A stretch of 64,000 nt of DNA from Bolinopsis microptera (lineage: Eukaryota; Ctenophora; Tentaculata; Lobata; Bolinopsidae), in assembly GCF_026151205.1 (NCBI RefSeq), contig NC_087078.1, forward strand, positions 3,613,675 to 3,677,674. Direction: 5' to 3'. Below, piece after piece: positions 56,729 through 64,000 of the stretch (its first letter is position 1; every line of letters starts with the position of its first letter). A model generated the notes under the pieces. That model saw nothing but the letters and a program-made list of their open reading frames with translations. It was not told where the DNA came from and searched no databases. Position numbers and translations under genes: made by a program.

Positions 56729-57038
56729 GGTATAAAGAGACACGGTATAAAGAGACACGGTATAAAGAGACAAGGTATAAAGAGACACGGTATAAAGAGG
56801 CACGGTATAAAGAGACACGGTATAAAGAGACAAGGTATAAAGAGACAAGGTATAAAGAGACACGGTATAATGAGACACGGTATAAAGAGACACGGTATAA
56901 AGAGACAAGGTATAAAGAGACACGGTATAAAGAGACACGGTATAAAGAGACACGGTATAAAGAGGCAAGGTATGAAGAGACAAGGTATAAAGAGACAAGG
57001 TATAAAGAGACACGGTATAAAGAGACACGGTATAAAGA
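56729..57038. repeat. 15-bp minisatellite GGTATAAAGAGACAC, about 20 units
   Basis: About twenty head-to-tail units, with C/A variants at the GACAC/GACAA position and two GGCAC/GGCAA variants. Because 15 is a multiple of three, frames stay open on both strands, giving pseudo-ORFs on each. Each unit contains TATAAAG. It lies between zinc-finger B and UGT. Confidence 0.97.
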
Positions 57039-57481
57039 AGTTTTACGGTACCAACAATATTATTATGTTGGTATTGTAGTAGCTACCTGCTACAATCCTC
57101 AATATTGAGTCTTCGTGTTAAGCTTTATTCCGAATCTGAATGTAAAACTCGGAATTTGATAAAATATACAATTCATGTACAACATGTACAACAATAATAC
57201 TGCAATATTTAAGACAACATGTGCAAATCTACCTATTATTTAAACAGTTTACTTACAATGATCAATTCCATTTTGTCACTCAAGAACTCAAGAAACTTAA
57301 GAAAAACAACGGAATAATTCTGAAATGTTATTTAATTCGGTAAAAAACAAACATTCCAAGGGAATTCATGAATAAAATTATAAGATCGAAAATTCTTTAA
57401 AAATCTAAAACCAAAGACTAAGATTACAGTTTAAATTCAACAGAATACATATTATAAATACATCTTATTTTTAATAAAATT

Positions 57482-59544
57482 TCATTCGGTTTTGAACTTA
57501 CCCACTTTTGAAATTTTTCTGCAACAAAACTTCAAAATTCTACACGTATAAACCAAAATCCAAAAAACAAAACCCAAAATTGCGAAGCATACAACCATAA
57601 TGATGTCCAAGTTGTTAACTTCAAACGAGGACTGTTTCATGATAATCTTATTTATAAGAAACCCAGCCTGACTCCTGTCACTGATCAACAGATCAGTGTA
57701 AAACCTCAGCGCGCTGTCTCCTGCGCCAGGGTCCTTCACCACAATATCAGTAGCTCTCTTTATCTTCTCCTTGTAAACACCCACATTACCCAACAACTCC
57801 TCCAAAACTCCTTTAAAAGTCTCCTCGGTAAGCTGCTCCTTCGTAATAAATCTCCCAAAACCGTTCCTCTGAACGAGTCTTGCGTTATGTAGTTGATCAG
57901 CAAATAATGGAACACAAACCAGGGGAACATTGTAGAACAAACCTTCCAATCTGCCGTTATTACCACAGTGGGAGATGAACAGGTCCACTTTACCACTTCC
58001 CAGCAAGTCTTTCTGAGGCACCCAGGACTGGCTCAGCACTTTACTTTGGGACAGGTTAAACTCTGTTGCTATGTCAGACCCTGACTTTATAACCACGCAC
58101 AGGTCCATATCTGCTACTGCCCGGATAATGCTCACAGCTTTAGGAAACTTAGTAAGATCCTTTAGATAGCTTCCAAAAGACATGTATGCTATGTGAGTGT
58201 GCGGACAGTTTTCCAGAAAGTTCGTGTAAACAGCATGTAGTGGGAGGATTAAGCGGTTCTGTAAGTGGAACACTCCTAGGTAGAAGGTGTTGGGAGGGGC
58301 GAGGTATGGGAATGAGTAGGCAGGGTGGTCTAAAATAAACACTATGTCGTAGATTGATTGGTATTCGGTGAAATCTTTACCGAGTTCTTTGACGTCGTCT
58401 TTGAATTGATTTATTAGGAAGGGTATGTACGCTTTGACAACTTTCAAAAGTCTGAAAATATTGTTGGGTTGGGAGATAATATTCGACCTGAAAGCTGGAG
58501 TATGTTATTGCTAAAATGTGGGATATTTCTAATCCCTTAGATATTACTAAGTAAATTATGTCAAATTGGAATCTTATGATATTAGTTTAAGTATTAGTAA
58601 TTATAATGAAAATACCAAATAACTAGTACCTGAACAAAGTTGTGATTCGCTCAAAGAGGGAGGGTGGAGTATTTTCTGTTATCTCGTTTAACATTGATGG
58701 CTCACTGTTCATTAATCCTGGCAAGGAGTACTTGTCCCGTACGTTCCTGGACAGAAAACCGTCAATTTAACTTAAACGAATGTTTTGTTAGATAATTGTT
58801 TTATTGAATAAAAACATTACAATGCAATGGTATTTGACTTTGGGCTTGACTTTACAACGTCAGTTCACATAAATGGGATTATTTTTCACAAAAAACGATC
58901 TATGAAATAAATAGATTCAAGTGTATAACTTTCTAAGTATAATAACTAACGAAATTTGCTTAATAAAAGTTTTAAAACTCCGTTTGAATCAATATTTACT
59001 TCGTATCTGCTACCGACATTATCCCTATGATAGGAGTATCCAATCGAACGAGAACTTTTAAAGCAGGAATCGCAGCCAAATCTTCCACCACTATCAAATC
59101 AAACTGGCCATCCCTCAACAACTCTGCAAACTTTTCTCCCTCAAAATGTTCAGCAGCAAACTCAGTGTAGTTCACCATGTTTTCCCACGCTTTATCAGTC
59201 CCAACCAACATGTTTATAGCCATATCAGGAGACGGCAGATCTAACACACCCTCTAACAATTCCTCCGTATTGTCCTTTATCTTCTGAGATCTACTGTCCT
59301 CAACAGATACAAAAGTAAACTTCCAGTTTCCAGATGATAGTCTCTTATCGTTCATGGGAGTGAACAAGGTGACGTTGTGACCGAACTCTGCTAGTTTTAC
59401 CGCCACTTCTGTTGTGACGAGGAGTCGTGAGCCGTGTACTCCACATAGGAGGAGGACGTTTGCGGAGTGAGATAGTGATGGAAGGAGGAGGAGAGGGAGG
59501 AAGAGGAGGAGGAGGGGAGAGGTAAGGAGGGTGGAGGATAACAT
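57482..59544 (-). CDS. UDP-glucuronosyltransferase (UGT, GT1 family)
   Basis: Three exons, 59544-59000, 58746-58630 and 58451-57482, join in phase to 543 residues, the usual UGT length. A signal peptide (Leu-rich, residues 1-27) precedes ANVLLLCGVHGSRLL, the start of the N-terminal acceptor-binding domain. Exon 3 holds the UDP-sugar signature: SQSWVPQKDLLGSGKVDLFISHCGNN (split here for length), then GLFYNVPLVCVPLFADQ. The usual H-x-G-x-x-S reads HCGNNG. A single membrane span near the C-terminus (IIMVVCFAILGFVFWILVYT) is followed by a short basic tail, as in ER-resident UGTs. It conjugates small lipophilic molecules with a UDP-activated sugar; the substrate is unknown. Confidence 0.95.
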
Positions 59545-59939
59545 CCTGGATTTAGGAGATCAAGTTTGGTTGAAGCATATAATAATAATATTTTATTAAA
59601 TACTATTACATTGAACAAAATGATGTTGCACTGTATTTTCTGGTCTATTTACTACAATCAAATAAAATGTGTGTACAAAAGTGTTGAAAATAATAAATTA
59701 ATGCTCAAACTAAATATATTAACAAAATGTAAAAACTTATTTCTCGAACAACCAACTCTCAAGTTTAAACTCCAAATTAAACGAGTCGAAACACCCCCAT
59801 ATCAGGCCAGGTCACTTTGGGTCACTAGGAAAATCGTGTTGCACATGATTGCGATTCATAAATCGGATGAATATCTCGAATAGGGCTTTCCTTGAATCTG
59901 TTTAACTTAAATCAATGATTTAACAATTTTATAGAATTT
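59545..59939. other. Intergenic gap between UGT and DAP3
   Basis: AT-rich; an ORF at 59566-59883 has no recognisable content. It likely holds the UGT promoter and the DAP3 3' UTR. Confidence 0.6.
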
Positions 59940-62524
59940 TCAAATTATGAACATGTATTTAAAGGTATCTGCATAGTTCCGTCCCGTCAAGTACGTCAAT
60001 TCCGTCACTTGCTCAACATTCAAGTCCTTAGATATAAAGTTCTCAAAACGCAGGTGATTTAAAAACTGCAAGTATTCTTTTTCCGAAGGCGTGTTTGGTA
60101 TTGCCACAATCTCGTGAGGAATGTCGCCTGTTTCTTTGATAACCTTATCACCAATATTTCGCCGTTGGTCCATGGTCAGGTACACTCGCCCCTCTTTGTG
60201 TAGGGATATAAACTCTTTCAGGCTCCTGAGGTTGTCATGACAATTATGATCAAATTTGTTATGTATAGTAAAGTTGGATACGATCACATTTCATTGAAGT
60301 AGAACTTGGTTACTTGGGTAAAGGTTTTACCTTACAGTCATAGTAGAAGATTTGGTTAAATACATTGATCTTTAAGTCCTACCTCAATAAAGTTATCTTA
60401 TTGGGAACAAGTTCTGGCTGATTCCACCAATCTTTAGCATTCAGATCCCTGAGATCTTCCAGCTTGCTTGAGTGAATCTCACTGAGTAGATTAGCGTTAT
60501 CAGCGATAACGAGGGATGATATCCCCTGCTCTAGGATTGTAGAAAATATCGTTTGGATCACGTGACCAGCAACTGGAGGGGTCGATATTCCTATCTTTGC
60601 TACATCTGGTGGAAGAGACAAAGTGTTACAAAAGATACAAATATTTTTTCCCGATCCATGACTCAAAGTGCCGAAGGCACAAAAGAGTCAAAGTTACTTT
60701 GCGCGATAATCTGAATTAAACACTTGTTGGCGCGCGGTGCTGAACTGTTCAAGTACATTGTTAATTTCACCATGTACCATCCCGATAGGGACTTATTGAT
60801 ATAGATAGCATATTATTAATATTTTGAGTTAGTAATACTATTTTGCACAGATCCGTGTCAGGTTGCATAAACAATAAACATATGGTTACATAGAAATATA
60901 CACGATTTTCAAATTCAATATGGAATTATGTTAACTGGGCCGGCCTGTCACTCCGCCATATATGCATGCTTATAAACAGTAAAGACTGGGGTCCCCAGGT
61001 GAAATGGAATATGATAAAATACGCGGCCATCGGATCGGGAAATTGAGCGGCCATCCATAAAAGAAAAGCGGCCGCATTTCTTGTTGTTTTATCGGCCTTG
61101 TTGGGGGGGGGGGGGGGTCAACCTCATTTTACCTCATTTTACCTCATCCCAATTTTGCCTTTTTTGGCTGCCCGAATAAGGTAAAATGAGGTTGACCCCC
61201 CCCCCCCCCCCCCCCCCCTTGTTTCAGAAAAGTTTTCCAGAAAGTTCCCTGAGATGACAAAACGAGTAAAAATATCTTCTGATAGGAAATAAAATACAGG
61301 TTTCATAGATGAGAAAGTTTACCTACCCATAAGTGAATCTCCTTTAAAAGAGTAAATATTAGAAGTCCAACGCTCGTCCTCAAGTAGCAAGCAATTGCTA
61401 ATAGCATCCTTGTTAGGATTTTGAGAGAACGTATTGCAGGCCACAAAAAATCTTAGAAATTCTGCATTTATCTCTGGAAAGTCCAGCAAGCCCTGGTGAG
61501 ATAGAGTTAAAAATCTTTTTATTTAAAACCATTGGAAAATTGAACTAAGTTATAATAATAATATTCATGGCTGAAACTGACCATAGTATGATTTTTTTAA
61601 AGTATGAGCTTAAATAAAACCTCTCCAGTGTGAATCATCTGAGTTGTGCTAGTATCCTGAAACCAAGGAGACAAATGCAGAGCTGGAATTATCAACCCAT
61701 TAAAGTTTTCCTTCATGTACGTAATCAGGAGTGCATAACAACTAAGTGTTTTACCACATCGTCGCTCTCCGCTCATCAGGAAGCTGGAAATTAAAAATGT
61801 TAACAGTTCAATCTTCGTATCGATTTAAGACTGTTTTTCATTGTGTCTTTGTGCTTATGTGAGCGATTATATAATGAAAAGAAAGATACGGAGATGTATG
61901 TATATCTTGAGTAATATTATCTTAATAACAGTTGACTTTACCGATTGTGGGGCGTTGTTTGTTTGAGAAGCTCCCTAAAATGCTCCCGAAACTGCACAAT
62001 CCCATGATTCTTTACTTGGCACATGAGCTGAAAAGACTCATCAGCAACAGGGTTTTTCAAAAGGTCATAAAGTTCCCCCTCATACTTCAGTATTGCTCCT
62101 TCTGCAGTTTGGGATTGGAAGTTGTCATCCCCACTTATGTACTCAAGTGGCTGAAAGAATAATATCTTTAAGATGGTAATGTTTTCGTGGCAAAAACAGC
62201 ACTGAAATTAGATATATCCAGGCACTTGATAACATTCTTTTGATTATTTCAGGGTTTCTAGATATTCTAATCAATAAACTAGCTTTAGATCAAGTAAACA
62301 GGCATGTATTACGAGACAGAAAAGTTATCAAATCTCACCTCTGATGTTACTATCTTCTTCTTGATCATTTCACCAATCCTTATAGTCATAGTGGGAGTGT
62401 TGGGCAGAGCATCGTTTTTGAAGAATTGACGAGGAATTGGAGCTGGGGACTCAACATGACGCCAATGTGTTGAAGCAAATCTAGCGCTACCAACAAGGGG
62501 GCAATACACTCGCCACACCTTCAT
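59940..62524 (-). CDS. DAP3: DAP3 / mitochondrial ribosomal protein mS29
   Basis: Six exons, 62524-62339, 62150-61942, 61783-61621, 61492-61327, 60605-60383 and 60225-59940, splice in phase to about 410 residues (human 398). The N-terminus is Arg-rich and fits a mitochondrial presequence. Exon 3 carries a Walker A motif (SGERRCGKTLS), as expected for this GTP-binding small-subunit protein. Exon 5 has SLVIADNANLL at the position of the VAVDGINAL-like Walker B segment, and exon 6 ends with the conserved VTELTYLTGRN region. It acts in the mitoribosomal small subunit. Assignment is by motif order and length. Confidence 0.85.
61103..61218. repeat. G-run/C-run hairpin in a DAP3 intron
   Basis: A poly-G run (61103-61117) plus TCAACCTCATTTTACCT is inverted at 61179-61195 followed by a poly-C run to 61218, with a loop of about 45 bp. 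It resembles a tiny fold-back element; homopolymer lengths may be inaccurate. Confidence 0.85.
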
Positions 62525-62766
62525 TGCTTAAATTACAGTGCAGTGTGAGAATTATTTGTTTTAAAGATCACAATACGGTGCTGTAGACAAATTGATGAAA
62601 TTGTGCTATGTACTGGTTACATAGCAAGCGAGAAGAATTTTGTGATCAACAGCCGAAGGGAAATATTGTTTTCTTTGAATCCAAATAGAGTGAAAGTAAA
62701 GCAGAAAATAAATCTTGTAACACAGTATATTACATTACAAAACACAATAAAATTGATCTCTATAAA

Positions 62767-62887
62767 TTAGCGAATGCCCATCATACACCGGTCAATAGTG
62801 AGGAGAGCTTTGGATGTGAAACATTTTCGATTCTTTGGCGATTCTAGCTTTGGGTCGTCGTTTCTGATTTCATTGATGTTGAACGGT
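62767..62887 (-). CDS. Possible terminal exon of unknown gene
   Basis: After the acceptor TAATTTCCACAG a frame of 39 residues, starting PFNINEIRNDDPKLESP and ending CMMGIR, runs to TAA. It needs an upstream exon ending in phase 1, which I did not find. It could be an alternative 3' exon of the gene at 62979-63155 or a UTR. Weak. Confidence 0.25.
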
Positions 62888-62978
62888 CTGTGGAAATTAT
62901 TGTTCTAATATCAATCATCTCGGTTGTTCGATCGATACAAATCGGAGGGTCGTGATGTGGATGAGAACAGGAGAGAAA

Positions 62979-63155
62979 CTATCCTTTAGAAGCGGCTACT
63001 TTAATGCATTTCTCAAGCATCGCAAATTCTTTTTGGCAGCTTCCTTTGATAGTGTTTTTACTCTTAATGACACATTGAGAGTAAGCGGCCGCTTCGACGC
63101 TGCACATGCTAACAGATGATAACATCTTCTTTAAACGGACGGAATAGTTGCTCAT
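62979..63155 (-). CDS. NDUFAF8: NDUFAF8-like complex I assembly factor (CX9C-type)
   Basis: 58 residues from ATG 63155 (MSNYSVRLKK); the frame is open to 63245 but the extra 30 residues look like UTR. It has a twin CX9C-type layout: C-SVEAAAYSQ-C, then C-QKEFAMLEK-C. The EAAAY-x-x-CV and EF-x-x-L-x-x-C context matches NDUFAF8 (C17orf89), a mitochondrial intermembrane-space/matrix protein that stabilises NDUFAF5 in complex I assembly. The C-terminus (KVAASKG) is like the Ala/Lys tail of the human protein. Small size makes the call moderately certain. Confidence 0.8.
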   Translation of the reverse strand: MSNYSVRLKKMLSSVSMCSVEAAAYSQCVIKSKNTIKGSCQKEFAMLEKCIKVAASKG

Positions 63156-63245
63156 TTTCAGTAAGTGAAGGAGATGAAACCAGTACAAACCAACGTTATC
63201 ATCACCAGAGATGACTTGATAGTTTATCGACCTATCACAGTTCAT

Positions 63246-64000
63246 TTCACTCGATAATTCGGATCAAAGCGAGCGCTCGATTTTGTTCGATCGAATTTTG
63301 TCACATTTGTGTAATAAAATAATTGCGCGGCGCAAGTGACTTATAAATGATGAAAACAACTCACTTAAATTTTAAAATCATGAACTTGTCTAAAAGATTA
63401 TCACTATCACATATCATTTTTCATATTTTTACACTATGAATTTATAAAAAATTTATTTTCATAAACAAATATTTTTTGGAATAGTTTTAATATTTTTATG
63501 TTGAAATTAAAATTTTAATTAATGTTGGTTACCAAATTTTTGTCAATGCACAAAATAAACATTTGCTCATCATTGAATTTTAAATATTTGTCATATAACA
63601 ACAACAAATTATGTAGGGCATTTTAGTATAATTAAAAATGATGAAAGTTGATAACGAAAAGTGGCATGCAACGTATGTCAAGTTTTTTAACACGCCGCGC
63701 ATTTATTATCATTCATTATCACGATATCGAGCCGCGCATTATAGTTTAGGTCTGTATCTAAGCGCGCGTTCAATAAATTTGATGAAGGAGCAAGGTGCTC
63801 TGCGAAACGTTTTAGCTAACACGTTATGACCATATATGGATATCACCTGACTGCCATTTCTATTCTCGCGCCATGAATACTGCACTGGAATGTGACGTCA
63901 GATCACGTTGAGTTTGCTACGATAACCCCCCGTCGTCGCGTTCGGCTGATGCAGCACTTTCGACGTTTGCACTTTGAGCATTTTCTTAGCTTAGTTAGCA
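63246..64000. other. AT-rich right end, no gene recognised
   Basis: Long A/T runs at 63360-63640. A plus-strand ORF at 63638-63829 has no family resemblance. Above 63840 the sequence becomes GC-richer, possibly the start of another gene region outside the window. Confidence 0.45.

Noticed and set aside
56648-57079. SLYTVSLYT and RHGIK repeat proteins
   Set aside because: Products of the 15-bp minisatellite, whose unit is a multiple of three.
63638-63829. 63-codon plus-strand ORF
   Set aside because: No family resemblance, AT-rich surroundings, no splice context.

Overview
The window is nuclear DNA of an animal. It has spliced genes with canonical GT-AG introns, a metazoan set of housekeeping genes (SAP18, PFDN4, DAP3/mS29, NDUFAF8), a rhodopsin-type GPCR, a UDP-glucuronosyltransferase, a digestive-type carboxypeptidase, C2H2 zinc-finger genes, LINEs with APE endonuclease, a hAT-type MITE and AT-rich intergenic DNA. 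The phylum cannot be fixed from the sequence. A soft-bodied, early-branching invertebrate (cnidarian-like) is a guess. All exon models were read by eye from splice sites and reading-frame phase; no search was run.

Layout. 0-1.2 kb: 5' part of an M14 carboxypeptidase (minus). 1.2-7.2 kb: intergenic with a long (TG)n tract. 7.2-13.4 kb: a nearly complete LINE (minus) with a coiled-coil/SGNH-like ORF1 and an APE-RT ORF2 split by a frameshift. 13.4-18 kb: no gene recognised. 18.1-20.5 kb: one-exon repetitive protein, possibly SAXO/MAP6-like. 21.3-26.5 kb: a block with an intact GPCR (plus) and an intact bifunctional HldE-like heptose kinase/adenylyltransferase (minus). 26.2-28.4 kb: a fold-back DNA element with about 560-bp arms. 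28.5-29.9 kb: degenerate repeats. 29.9-36.5 kb: a second copy of the GPCR-HldE block, wrecked by four insertions and a deletion. 36.6-42 kb: mostly non-coding. 42.1-47.4 kb: two paralogous cysteine-rich secreted-peptide loci, the first with a disrupted leader, separated by a decayed LINE. 48.6-52.7 kb: SAP18 and PFDN4 (minus), with a degenerate TDP2/EEP-like gene nested on the plus strand in a PFDN4 intron. 53.5-56.1 kb: two tandem C2H2 zinc-finger genes (minus). 57.5-59.5 kb: UGT (minus). 59.9-62.5 kb: DAP3/mS29 (minus). 63.0-63.2 kb: NDUFAF8 (minus). The rest is AT-rich flank.

The most notable item is a bacterial-type HldE (the kinase plus nucleotidyltransferase that make ADP-heptose precursors in bacteria) inside an animal chromosome. 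It keeps the main motifs of both domains and lies in the same segmental duplication as a spliced GPCR, which argues strongly against contamination. The duplicate block records ordered events that can be read base by base: a hAT MITE with an 8-bp target duplication, a 615-bp deletion at a 3-bp microhomology that fuses the two genes tail to tail, and two retroelement insertions with 7- and 13-bp target duplications. The second notable item is the nested EEP-fold gene, whose catalytic Glu and Asp positions appear replaced, suggesting a pseudoenzyme.
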